The notes under the pieces: generated by a model
Databases searched by the model: none
The model's input: the letters and a program-made list of their open reading frames with translations, nothing else
What the model was told of the DNA's origin: nothing
Origin: Deltaproteobacteria bacterium
Lineage (GTDB): Bacteria > Desulfobacterota > Binatia > HRBIN30 > CADEER01
Reading direction: 5' to 3'
Length of the DNA stretch: 64,000 nt
Assembly (NCBI GenBank): GCA_029262455.1
Contig: JAJCZJ010000063.1
Location: 62,001 to 126,000 of the forward strand
In this document: piece by piece, positions 1 through 7,651 of the stretch
Layout of the letters: the number at the start of each line of letters is the position of its first letter
Numbering within the stretch: the stretch's first letter is position 1
Program-made: the position numbers and the translations under genes

Positions 1-632
1 CGGCGCACGGCGTCGAGCACGCCGACCAGCGGAACGTCGTAGGCAAGCAGTAGGTCCGGATCGACATCCACCTGGTATTGCTTGACGAAGCCGCCGATCG
101 CTGCGACCTCGGCAACCCCCGGCACCGACTGCAGTCGATAGCGCAGGTGCCAGTCCTGGAGACTGCGCAGCTCGGCGAGATCGTGTCGCCCCGAGGTGTC
201 CTTCAGGGCGTACTGATACACCCAACCAACACTGGTGGCGTCCGGTCCCATCACCGTTTCAACACCCTCGGGAAGCCGCGCCAGCACCTTGCTGAGGTAC
301 TCGTTGACGCGTGCGCGTGCCCAGTAGAGATCCGTACCATCCTCGAAAATGACGTAGACGTAGGAGTAGCCGAAGTCGGAAAAACCGCGGACGGCCTTCA
401 CTCTGGGGGCGCCGAGAAGAGCGCTGACAATTGGGTAGGTGACCTGGTCCTCGAGCACGTCGGGTGTGCGATCCCAACGGGAATAGACGATGACCTGGGT
501 GTCGGACAGATCGGGGATCGCGTCGACCGGAAGCTTGTCGAGGGTCCAGAGCGCTACGAGGCAAGCGCAGGCGGTGACCAGGAGGACCGCGACCCTGTTC
601 CGCGCGCTGAAGTCGATGATCCTCTCGATCAT
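1..632 (-). CDS. cusA: Heavy-metal RND efflux pump CusA, N-terminal part (runs off window)
   Basis: Inner-membrane proton-driven pump subunit of a tripartite Cu/Ag-type exporter. About 210 N-terminal residues are visible. They contain a first membrane helix, then PVDAIPDLSDTQV, a VRGFSDFGYSYVYVIFEDGT stretch and GPDATSVGWVYQYAL, all hallmarks of the CusA/CzcA (HME-RND) family and closest to CusA. The ATG at 632 overlaps the stop of the upstream adaptor gene (ATGA), so the two are translationally coupled. The C-terminal 80% lies outside the window, so metal-binding Met residues cannot be checked. Context with NirK and copper oxidases fits copper supply or detoxification (inference). Confidence 0.9.
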   Translation of the reverse strand, partial: MIERIIDFSARNRVAVLLVTACACLVALWTLDKLPVDAIPDLSDTQVIVYSRWDRTPDVLEDQVTYPIVSALLGAPRVKAVRGFSDFGYSYVYVIFEDGTDLYWARARVNEYLSKVLARLPEGVETVMGPDATSVGWVYQYALKDTSGRHDLAELRSLQDWHLRYRLQSVPGVAEVAAIGGFVKQYQVDVDPDLLLAYDVPLVGVLDAVR

Positions 633-1780
633 CTGGGGGTGCTTGGCGAGGTGTCTGCTGGCTCGGGAGCCCGCTCAGGGCGCGGCGCGGCAAATGCCGC
701 CAGCGCCGCACGGAATCGGGATTCGGAGTCGATCAAAAAGTTTGCCGAAGTGACGATCTGCTCACCCGCCGCCAGACCGGTGAGGATCTGGTAGTAGTCG
801 TCCGCCTCGATCCCAGCTACGACTGCGCGCGGCTCGAAGTGGCCTCCGTCGTCGCGTACGAAAACGATCTGCCGCGTGCCGGTGTCCAGCAGAGCTTCTA
901 CGGGAAGCGCCAGATGCCGCCCGAGCGGGACTTCGATCTCGACGTGCACGCGCATTCCCGGGCGTAGACCGCCACCCGGCGTGGCGACGAGGACACGGAC
1001 ATCCACACCGCGCGCAACCGGATCGCTGGTCGCGTCGACCGTCACGACACGTCCCCGAAAACTCCGTCCGGGCGATGCCGGCGAGGTAACGGTGACGGCG
1101 TATTCAACGCGTGGGTGATCGATCTCTTGTGCGTAAACCCGACTGTAGACCCATGCGCTTTGTCCAGGCAGCAACAACGTGACGGGGTCGTTGCCAGCCC
1201 GGAACAAGGCGTCGAGCTGAGCGCGGGAGATACCAAGTTGGCGGAGGTTCAGAGCCAACGATCGGCTTCGGCCATCGGCGGCCACCCGACGCTCCTCGCT
1301 CGTCTGGCCGCCAGGACCTTCCGCGACCCGCAAGAGAGCCCGGTATTCACTCAGAAGACCGTAGAGCTCGGGATCGTAGGCCACGGTTCCGGCGGTGCGG
1401 ACTCGGCGGCTCAACTCGCGGTAACCGATCGTCGAGGTCTTGACGCCGATCAACTGTTCGCGCGTCGCCGAAAGCACGATCGGCGCGTGCACGGACGAAT
1501 GGTCCGACCCCCCCGGCGCACTCGTCGTTTCGGGCTCGACGCTCGAAAGGTTCATTCCGCAGATAGGACATTGCCCCGGACCATCGGCGATCACCTGGGG
1601 ATGCATCGAGCACTGGTAAGTGAGGTCGACCGCAGCCCTGGCCGACGGTACCTCACCCGTATCGAGTGCCTGCCACGACCACGTCGCCAAGATCGCAACG
1701 ATCACAACGGTCGCCAAGGTCGCAATAAGAAAAGACGCACCGGCCACGAGTTTCCGTGGCCGCCGCGTCCCTGTTGCCAT
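629..1780 (-). CDS. cusB: CusB-type efflux periplasmic adaptor with heavy-metal-binding domain
   Basis: Membrane-fusion protein linking a CusA pump to an outer-membrane channel. An N-terminal membrane anchor (about residues 10-35) is followed by a heavy-metal-binding domain with paired Cys: YQCSMHP then GQCPICGMNL. Barrel-sandwich and beta-barrel segments follow, including LRPGMRVHVEIEVP near the C-terminus. About 383 residues, normal for the family. I use the ATG at 1780; a TTG two codons upstream is in frame but overlaps the nirK stop. The stop at 629 overlaps the cusA start by 4 bp. No outer-membrane factor (CusC) is seen here. It sits at the end of the nitrite-reductase cluster, suggesting co-regulation with the copper enzymes. 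Confidence 0.9.
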   Translation of the reverse strand: MATGTRRPRKLVAGASFLIATLATVVIVAILATWSWQALDTGEVPSARAAVDLTYQCSMHPQVIADGPGQCPICGMNLSSVEPETTSAPGGSDHSSVHAPIVLSATREQLIGVKTSTIGYRELSRRVRTAGTVAYDPELYGLLSEYRALLRVAEGPGGQTSEERRVAADGRSRSLALNLRQLGISRAQLDALFRAGNDPVTLLLPGQSAWVYSRVYAQEIDHPRVEYAVTVTSPASPGRSFRGRVVTVDATSDPVARGVDVRVLVATPGGGLRPGMRVHVEIEVPLGRHLALPVEALLDTGTRQIVFVRDDGGHFEPRAVVAGIEADDYYQILTGLAAGEQIVTSANFLIDSESRFRAALAAFAAPRPERAPEPADTSPSTPR

Positions 1781-1782
1781 TT

Positions 1783-2739
1783 TCAACGCAAGATCAGCTT
1801 GTCAGCACGACCGAGGGTTGGATCGGCTTCGTCGTTGGTCATCAACACCGAGATGGCACCACGTAGCGCGCGGCGCATGGCGTGGTCGACAATCGCGTTG
1901 TTGGTCGGTCGATTCGCTGGAGGGACCAGGTCGAAGATGGCACCCGATGCGGGGGGGATGGTGAAGGTCTGAACGCCCTCCGAAACGTTGCGCGGATTGC
2001 CGTGATCATACACCCGATCCCAAATCCCCGCGATCGGGTGCAGCGCAACCGGGTCATTGACGTTGGCGTTGACGTAGTAGAACCGAACCCGCTCTCCGGG
2101 TTTGGCTTGCAAGGTCTGCGTCGCATCCTGATCGTGCACTGGATCGTACTTGAAGACTCGCCCGTTGATGAGCGACCCGACCCAGTTCTTTCCATCGAGC
2201 AGATCGTCGACCGAGGTGCCTTCGCGGAAGAGGTCGCCCTGGACGAGGACATACTCGCGATCGGGCTTCGGGAATTTCTTGGAAAATCCTTCTTTGGGAT
2301 CGACGATGATCACCCCGTACATACCGCGCGCGATATGCTCCACCATTGCCGAGGCGCCGCAGTGGTAGATGAACACACCCGGGTACTTCGCTTCGAAGGT
2401 GAACTTTTTCGTGCCGCCTGGCTTGATCTCGGCGAACTCATCGAGGACGTCGACAATCGCAGCATGGAAGTCCATCGAGTGGCTGTTCTTGTTCGCCGCG
2501 TCGTTGGTGAGCGAGAAGTCGACGACATCGCCCTCGGTGACTCGCACCAAGGGGCCCGGGATGGTCCCGTCGTAGGTCCACATGTTTTGCTTGGTCCCTT
2601 TGTTGTCGACTTGGATCTCGACCTCTTTCACGGTCATCTCGACCTTCACGGTCTTGGCCCAGGCCGTCGGCGCAAAACTTGTGGCCAATCCCAGAGCCAG
2701 CACAAGAACGTGTGGGCGAACGGATAGTTTGGTGATCAT
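1783..2739 (-). CDS. nirK: Copper-containing nitrite reductase (NirK/AniA-like)
   Basis: Periplasmic enzyme expected to reduce nitrite to nitric oxide; 318 residues with a signal peptide ending near AWA-K29. All family copper ligands are visible. Type 1: H87, C127, H135, M140. Type 2: H92, H126, H286. The catalytic Asp is D90 (HSMDFH) and the catalytic His H234 (LHPIAG). The start is set by GGAGGAG seven bases before ATG 2739; an upstream in-frame extension in the same frame looks non-coding. It lies 55 bp after the cytochrome-copper oxidase fusion and 2 bp before cusB, all leftward. An NsrR-like site heads the cluster, as expected for a nitric-oxide-producing enzyme. A non-denitrifying copper oxidase role cannot be excluded without activity data. 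Confidence 0.85.
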   Translation of the reverse strand: MITKLSVRPHVLVLALGLATSFAPTAWAKTVKVEMTVKEVEIQVDNKGTKQNMWTYDGTIPGPLVRVTEGDVVDFSLTNDAANKNSHSMDFHAAIVDVLDEFAEIKPGGTKKFTFEAKYPGVFIYHCGASAMVEHIARGMYGVIIVDPKEGFSKKFPKPDREYVLVQGDLFREGTSVDDLLDGKNWVGSLINGRVFKYDPVHDQDATQTLQAKPGERVRFYYVNANVNDPVALHPIAGIWDRVYDHGNPRNVSEGVQTFTIPPASGAIFDLVPPANRPTNNAIVDHAMRRALRGAISVLMTNDEADPTLGRADKLILR

Positions 2740-2794
2740 GGTTGCTCCTCCATTGTCGGCGGATCTGCCGGGTACGAGCGACGAAGTCTGCCGC

Positions 2795-4279
2795 TCACTT
2801 TGCGCTGAGTGCGTCGGTGCCACGAAAGCCCGGGTGGTCGAACAGACCTGAACCGGCCGCGAGGCTTTCGCTGTAGTAGAAGTTTGGGTCGTAGTGCTTG
2901 TCTTTCCAGACGTACCAGGAGGGCTTCTCGATCTCCTCGTACTCGACGATTAGCATCGATCCGCCCATGTCCTTGCCGGCGTTGGTGACATGGTGGTCGA
3001 CGTGATCGTGGGTCATCCAAATCCCGGGATTGTTCATCCGAACGATCGCGTCGTAGCGCTCGCCCTCGCCGATATGGATGACATCAGCCCAGTACGGGCT
3101 GGCCAACGGCAGACCGTCCTTGTGGGTCACCAGCATGTCGTGCCCGTGTAGGTGGAACGCGAGATCAGTCCCGGCCCCGAACAGCCGCAAGCGCAGAACA
3201 TCCCCTTCGCGCACCCGCAGTGGCTGCGTCAGCGGGAACGACTTGCCGTTGATCGAGTAGTAGTCGCGGACTTCTCCCGGGTGTCCTCCGACGCCGTAGC
3301 GATCGGCGGAGGCGGAGCTCCAGCCCGAGAACATCAGAATAGCGTCCTTCGTGACTTCCTTCTCGAGGATGGTTGGCTCGAGCGGATCGACGATCAGGGG
3401 CCCCCACATACCGCGGAGCCCGACGTGTTCGGCGACGTTTACGTGGCAGTGGTACCAGAGTGTCCCGGGCCGCGTGGCGATGAAATGGTAGAGAAAACTG
3501 CCACCGGGCTGCACCGGTTGCTGGGATACGTTGGGCACTCCGTCGCTCTGCCAGCTGCCCAGCTGATGCACTCCATGCCAGTGGATGGTGTGTTCCATCG
3601 ACGTTAGGTTGACGAAGTTGACCTTCACTTCGTCGCCTTCGCGAACGCGAATCAGCGGGCCCGGCACCTGCCCATTGAACCCCCAAACCTTGGCGCTAAA
3701 CCCGGGAGCAACGTCGATCTCGACCTCTTCGACGCGAACCTCGAACTGGTGGAGCACGCTCGCGGCGTAGCTGCTCTTCACGGCACCCGGCGGCGGCGGC
3801 GCAACCACATCGAGCGGGCCCGGGTCGATTGCGGCGACGGCGATCGGTTGCGCGCGATCAGAGGACGGCGCCGGTGCAGGTGTCGCCGCGACAGCCGCAA
3901 CGGCGACGGGCGCGCCTTCGCTGTCCGACAACTCGCGCAGATACTCGACCATCCGTTCGATCTCTTCGTCGCTCAGGATTGCCCGCCAAGCCGGCATGAG
4001 GACAGACTTTCCGACCGCGGGCCCGCCATTCTTGATGGCGTTGAACAGGTCCTGATCGCTGCGCGTTCGCATTTCGCGCGTGTCGGTGTGATCGCGGGGC
4101 TGCACCGCCATCGCAACGACGTTGATGCCCTTGCCGTTACCGGCGACCCCGTGGCACGGCGTGCAATACGTGTCGTACCCGAGCTTGGCGTCGAACTCGT
4201 CCGCGGCGGCATGCGCGACACCAAGGAACAGGCTGACAGCGATCCCGAACGCGACTCTGGCTATCTCAACGCTTCGCAT
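2795..4279 (-). CDS. Cytochrome c fused to a two-domain multicopper oxidase
   Basis: A 494-residue periplasmic protein. Order: signal peptide (to about A25), class I cytochrome c domain with C39-T-P-C42-H43 and probable axial M95, an Ala/Pro-rich linker (about 122-165), then two cupredoxin domains. Domain 1 has H230-x2-H233-W-H235, H277-C278-H279, H285 and M291, so it carries both a type 1 site and half of the trinuclear cluster. Domain 2 has H376/H378/H380 and H424-D425-H426, where the usual type 1 Cys is Asp. This matches a type C two-domain oxidase, as known from nitrifiers. ATG 4279 is preceded by GAGGA at 8 bases; ATG 4285 is possible. Its start overlaps the upstream cytochrome gene. Likely an electron-transfer partner or oxidase in nitrite/copper chemistry (inference). 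Confidence 0.85.
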   Translation of the reverse strand: MRSVEIARVAFGIAVSLFLGVAHAAADEFDAKLGYDTYCTPCHGVAGNGKGINVVAMAVQPRDHTDTREMRTRSDQDLFNAIKNGGPAVGKSVLMPAWRAILSDEEIERMVEYLRELSDSEGAPVAVAAVAATPAPAPSSDRAQPIAVAAIDPGPLDVVAPPPPGAVKSSYAASVLHQFEVRVEEVEIDVAPGFSAKVWGFNGQVPGPLIRVREGDEVKVNFVNLTSMEHTIHWHGVHQLGSWQSDGVPNVSQQPVQPGGSFLYHFIATRPGTLWYHCHVNVAEHVGLRGMWGPLIVDPLEPTILEKEVTKDAILMFSGWSSASADRYGVGGHPGEVRDYYSINGKSFPLTQPLRVREGDVLRLRLFGAGTDLAFHLHGHDMLVTHKDGLPLASPYWADVIHIGEGERYDAIVRMNNPGIWMTHDHVDHHVTNAGKDMGGSMLIVEYEEIEKPSWYVWKDKHYDPNFYYSESLAAGSGLFDHPGFRGTDALSAK

Positions 4280-5015
4280 CGTCATCTTCCTCACTGAGAA
4301 TGCGCAGGTACCCAATGAGCTTGCCGACTTCGTTGGGCGCCAGACCATAGCCCGGCATGGGCGCGGCTGGATCCCAGTCTTGTGGGTGAGCGATGTAGCT
4401 CGAAAGAAACTCTGGGCGGAGTCGATCATACGCCCGGTGGAGGTCCGGGCCCGACAGGGGCGGGGACTCGTCATCGGTGCGGTGGCACGACCCACAGCCC
4501 TTGAACTTGGCAAAGTTCAGCTCGGCCAGCATGCGTGGCACCTTCACTGGTTTGGCCGCTTCGCCGGCCAGACTCTCCTGGAGGGCGTCCAAGGCAACCA
4601 GCGCACGCACGACGGGCTCGATCTGATCCTCCGGTACGCTGGGGTGAGCGAACGGTCGCTCGACGACGGCGTCGCTGGCGCCAGCGGAGGTCGTCGTGCG
4701 CCTCGCGGGATCAAGTCCGGCGGGACGGATCACAGTCGGGTGAAGGAGCCACTCGCGGAGCCATTCCGGGCGAAACTTGCTACCGGCATAGAACAGGTCC
4801 GGCCCTTTTCGCTCGCGGTAACTCTTGAGTGTGCGGGATTCGGCGGGAGGCTCGTCGAGTTGGTGGCAGCCCCCGCACCCGAGACCTCGGAGATCCGCAG
4901 CAGGCGCGTCGGTGGCGTGAGCCGGGGGCGTCGATCCCGCAAGATACCCGACCAACAGGCCGACCAACGCCGTGCGACTGGCGATCGTCGAAACCCGAAC
5001 CCAACTAGAAATCAT
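4266..5015 (-). CDS. Diheme c-type cytochrome
   Basis: Periplasmic electron carrier of 249 residues with a membrane signal (about 15-28) and two CxxCH sites, C47-G-G-C50-H51 and C174-G-S-C177-H178. M220 in PMPGYGL is a likely axial ligand for the second heme. The second domain resembles small cytochromes of the cbb3 subunit III/c553 type. The ATG at 5015 follows GGAGG by 11 bases; a GTG at 5027 is in frame but sits on the ribosome-binding site. First gene of the leftward cluster, directly downstream of the NsrR-like operator, and it overlaps the next gene by about 14 bp. It probably feeds electrons to the fusion oxidase or NirK (inference). Confidence 0.85.
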   Translation of the reverse strand: MISSWVRVSTIASRTALVGLLVGYLAGSTPPAHATDAPAADLRGLGCGGCHQLDEPPAESRTLKSYRERKGPDLFYAGSKFRPEWLREWLLHPTVIRPAGLDPARRTTTSAGASDAVVERPFAHPSVPEDQIEPVVRALVALDALQESLAGEAAKPVKVPRMLAELNFAKFKGCGSCHRTDDESPPLSGPDLHRAYDRLRPEFLSSYIAHPQDWDPAAPMPGYGLAPNEVGKLIGYLRILSEEDDDAKR

Positions 5016-5074
5016 ACGAAGCACCACCTCCCCGGATAGGATGCGCGGATCATCCTGTGCTGATGTTTGAATTG

Positions 5075-5091
5075 TGGTATTTGAAATGCCA
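5075..5091. promoter_or_regulatory. NsrR-like operator palindrome
   Basis: TGGTATTTGAAATGCCA is an interrupted palindrome: TGG-Y-ATTT, one central base, AAAT-R-CCA. The ATTT-N-AAAT core and the outer R/Y positions match the published NsrR-type pattern (ATGYATTT-N-AAATRCAT). It lies between the divergent regulator gene and the nitrite-reductase cluster, 60-75 bp from each start, so it could control both. Confidence 0.6.
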
Positions 5092-5111
5092 GAATAGAAA
5101 ATCTATGTCAA
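5083..5111 (-). promoter_or_regulatory. Possible promoter of the nitrite-reductase cluster
   Basis: On the minus strand a perfect -35 hexamer TTGACA (5111-5106) is followed at 17 bp by CATTTC (5088-5083), a poor -10. The -10 region is inside the NsrR-like palindrome, so a bound repressor would block it. The weak -10 keeps confidence low. Confidence 0.35.
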
Positions 5112-5148
5112 CCAACTGTTTGCGAAGAAACGAGTTGAACGCGGCCCA

Positions 5149-5589
5149 ATGAGGCTCACGCACTTTTCCGACTACGGCCTTCGCGTGCTGATGTATCTAG
5201 CGAGCCGCCCTGGCGAACACGTCGCGAGTGCGGACATGGCCCGCCACTTCAACGTTTCGTGGAACCACTTGCTCAAGGTGGTACGCCGCTTATCGGAGCT
5301 CGGGTTTGTCGAGGCCAAGCGCGGGCCACACGGCGGAGTCAAGTTGATGCCTACGGGCCTCGACGTGACGGTCGGCGAGATTGTTCGCAACCTCGAGCCT
5401 CAAGGCGAGCTGGTCGAGTGCTTCAACGAAGAGACGAACAGCTGTCCGCTGGTCCAGGGCTGTCGCCTCGCGCCATTACTCGATCGCGCCAACTCCGCCT
5501 TTCTAGGCGTCTTGGACGAAGTTCGGGTGCGCGATCTCGTGCCTACCACGGAGCTAGCGGACTCAACTCCTCCGACCGCGCGGAGGTAG
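5149..5589 (+). CDS. nsrR: Rrf2-family regulator, NsrR type (Fe-S, NO-sensing)
   Basis: A 146-residue winged-helix Rrf2 repressor. The N-terminus MRLTHFSDYGLRVLMYLA is typical of NsrR. The [Fe-S] ligand Cys are C91, C99 and C105 (C-x7-C-x5-C), close to the NsrR spacing and different from IscR. NsrR proteins bind a cluster that nitric oxide destroys, which releases repression of NO-metabolism genes. The gene diverges from the cytochrome/copper-oxidase/nirK cluster, with an NsrR-like palindrome between, so direct control of that cluster and of itself is likely. No clear ribosome-binding site precedes the ATG. The last ten codons overlap one copy of a direct repeat that flanks zntB. Confidence 0.8.
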   Translation: MRLTHFSDYGLRVLMYLASRPGEHVASADMARHFNVSWNHLLKVVRRLSELGFVEAKRGPHGGVKLMPTGLDVTVGEIVRNLEPQGELVECFNEETNSCPLVQGCRLAPLLDRANSAFLGVLDEVRVRDLVPTTELADSTPPTARR

Positions 5590-5615
5590 CGCGCGGGCCG
5601 GCCTCTGCGAGCAGT
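5558..5615. repeat. Left copy of imperfect direct repeat flanking zntB
   Basis: Shares CGGACTCA, GACCGCGCG, AGGTAGC, CCGGCCT and CTGCGAG blocks, in the same order, with 6816-6885; the left copy is about 12 bp shorter. It overlaps the 3' end of the NsrR-type gene. From here to 5820 (about 200 bp) I see no gene. Confidence 0.55.
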
Positions 5616-5820
5616 GAGCTCTCCATACAATGCGGTTTCCGCACCCGAAACCGGTCGTAGCCCGAAAGCCGCCTGTCAATCGCCACGAGACTCTGCAACG
5701 ACAGTTGCTTGCGCTGGTCCGTCCCAACCCGGCGCGAACCGCCCGTGGACCTCGAAGTGCTGGTGGCTTGTTAGTTGGTCCGTTGGCCGACGTTTGGAGC
5801 TTGGATTCCTTCGGCAAAAC

Positions 5821-6795
5821 CTAGAACCATTTCAGCTTCTTGAACAGCCATATTTGCAAGACGACCAACGTAATCAGCATTCCGCAGAACACCCAAAACG
5901 CCATATCGTTCTCCGCTCCAGGGATGCCTCCGACATTGATGCCGAGAAGTCCGGTCAAAAAGCCGAGCGGCAGGAATATCGCCGCTATGACGGAGAGCAC
6001 GTACATGTTTTTGTTTAGCCTATCAGAGAGCAGATTGGCTATTTCATCTTTGACGATTTGGGCCCGTTCTCGTATCGCATCCAGGTCTTCCACATGGCGG
6101 ACCGCGTGGTTGTAACATTCCTGCAACTGGCGCCTGTGCATGTCGTCCAAGATGTCCAGATCAGACATTCTCAGTTGCCCTATTTCGTCTCGTTGCGGAG
6201 CCAGATAACGCCGCAACATGATGGCTTTTTTACGAATGTTTATAATGCCCTCTCGCAGTGCCGTGCCTCGATTTTCCGAGACCTGTTCTTCAATGTCGTC
6301 TGTTTCTTCGCTCAAGTCTGCCAGCACCGGCTCCATGCGGGCCAACATCAGCGAAATGAGCATTCCGATAAAGTGGCCCGCGTTCTTCGGCCCCTTCCCA
6401 ACCGCCACTTTCTTCGCAATGTCGGCCACGGCGCCAATCTTCCTCCTGCGCAAGCTGATTACCCGATTCTCATCAAACCAAAGTCGGATCGAGACCATAT
6501 CTTCTGGGGTGGCGTTCTTACTGGGATTTACGCCGCGCAAGATCAGCAAAGCGCCATCACCAATCTGCATCATCCTCGGGCGGGTTTCTTCTGCTATCAG
6601 AGCCTCGACAATGAAGGGATCTAGGTAGCTTAGTTCCTGCTCTAACCAATGTTTTGCGTCTGGAAGGTTGGCATCAAGGTGTACCCACGCAAAGCTGTCC
6701 TTTGCGGCAATTTGCTCAGCCACGGAATCACCAGAAAACTGCACACCCCCTCCTTTCCCATCAAATACATACGCCAACAGAATATGCTCGTTCAT
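5821..6795 (-). CDS. zntB: CorA-family metal transporter, ZntB type
   Basis: Inner-membrane zinc (or other divalent) transporter, 324 residues, full family length. A long cytoplasmic alpha/beta and coiled N-terminal part is followed by two C-terminal helices (about 267-284 and 298-316). The pore signature GINVGG at 285-290, followed by IPGAEN, is ZntB-like rather than the GMNF of CorA. The start ATG 6795 follows GGGAG by 6 bases. Its GC content is visibly lower than its neighbours (single 60-bp lines range from 37 to 58%). It sits between two imperfect direct repeats, suggesting separate acquisition. Transcribed alone, between nsrR and a damaged tetR. Confidence 0.9.
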   Translation of the reverse strand: MNEHILLAYVFDGKGGGVQFSGDSVAEQIAAKDSFAWVHLDANLPDAKHWLEQELSYLDPFIVEALIAEETRPRMMQIGDGALLILRGVNPSKNATPEDMVSIRLWFDENRVISLRRRKIGAVADIAKKVAVGKGPKNAGHFIGMLISLMLARMEPVLADLSEETDDIEEQVSENRGTALREGIINIRKKAIMLRRYLAPQRDEIGQLRMSDLDILDDMHRRQLQECYNHAVRHVEDLDAIRERAQIVKDEIANLLSDRLNKNMYVLSVIAAIFLPLGFLTGLLGINVGGIPGAENDMAFWVFCGMLITLVVLQIWLFKKLKWF

Positions 6796-6815
6796 CGTAT
6801 CTCCCTTCATTCGGC

Positions 6816-6885
6816 CGGACTCAGCGCTCCCTCGACCGCGCGAAGGTAGCTGAAGTCCCGGCCTCAGGTGGGCTCTGCGAGTAGT
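6816..6885. repeat. Right copy of imperfect direct repeat flanking zntB
   Basis: Partner of 5558-5615 in the same orientation. It contains the last codons and stop of the tetR reading frame (LLAEPT then stop). The left copy resembles this tetR 3' end with a deletion over the stop, which suggests the left copy derives from a duplication of this junction. Confidence 0.55.
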
Positions 6886-7566
6886 CCGCGGAGCACGACG
6901 CGAGCGTGTGCGCAGAGCGTAGCCTCGAAGTCGACACGCATGGACGAGAATTCCTCGCGCGCCAGTACTTCGGCGACGGCGGGCACGGGGTTGGCGCTCG
7001 GCCACGTGCCGGCGATCGAGAGACCGAGAAAGTGGAGAAGCGCACCGACCTGATAGATCGATAGGTCTGGGATCGCGCATCGGAGTGCCTCGCCCGAACC
7101 CAGGATCAAGCCATGGAATGTACGCTTGAAGTCGGCGACTGAGTCGGCACCGACGTTGCGTTCGAGTACGGACGAAAGGGAGCTGATCAGCATGCACAAC
7201 CTCGGGTGTTCGGCGGTGGTGCGAGCAAAGGTCTCCGCCACGGCGTCGACGTCGCCCGAGCGGGCAGGGGCCCGAGGCGGTTCGCCAGCTCCGCGGCCCA
7301 TCCCCGCGCCTCGTCGATCGCGACGGCCAGCAGAATCGCTTCGCGGCTCTCGAAGTAGCGGTAGCAGTTGGCTTTGGACACACCGGCCCGTCGCGCGATC
7401 TCAGACAGCGTCGTCCCCTCCACACCTTCCTCGTCGAGCAAGGACAACGCCCCAGCCACAATGGCATCGCGGCGCTCCGCCTTTTGCTCCGGACGACGGG
7501 CGCGCTGCCATTCCGCGGCTGGACGGGCGGGAACAGTCTGGACGCTCTTCACTGGACGCTCTTCAT
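6864..7566 (-). pseudogene. TetR-family regulator, frameshifted with a 5' tandem duplication
   Basis: The N-terminal DNA-binding half (TTLSEIARRAGVSKANCYRY, from GTG 7552) and the C-terminal ligand-binding half (from about 7270 to 6864) are in different frames. Joining them at the GCCCGCTCGGGCG stretch near 7260-7275 gives a normal protein of about 230 residues. In addition, an exact 14-bp tandem duplication (7538-7551, 7552-7565) directly follows an ATG at 7566. With one copy removed, that ATG reads in frame into the TetR protein; with both it meets TGA after five codons, and the second copy supplies the GTG. It lies downstream of the RND pump on the same strand and was probably its repressor. 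A sequencing error could explain the internal shift, but less easily the duplication. Confidence 0.75.
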
Positions 7567-7582
7567 TGGCGGGATACTGGTT

Positions 7583-7594
7583 ACCTAATTAGGT
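7583..7594. promoter_or_regulatory. Perfect palindrome upstream of tetR, possible operator
   Basis: ACCTAATTAGGT is a perfect 12-bp palindrome 17 bp upstream of the ancestral tetR ATG, between the pump stop and tetR. Placement and size suit a TetR-family operator for autoregulation, but no second copy is seen before the pump operon. Confidence 0.4.
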
Positions 7595-7651
7595 GAAGTG
7601 TCGATACCGCACAACTCGCGGGGTCGTCTTCAGCTCAGCCTAAGCCGGGAA

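Noticed and set aside
78-794. Long rightward reading frame over the cusA/cusB junction
   Set aside because: It is antisense to two clearly recognisable efflux genes and has no protein-like features.
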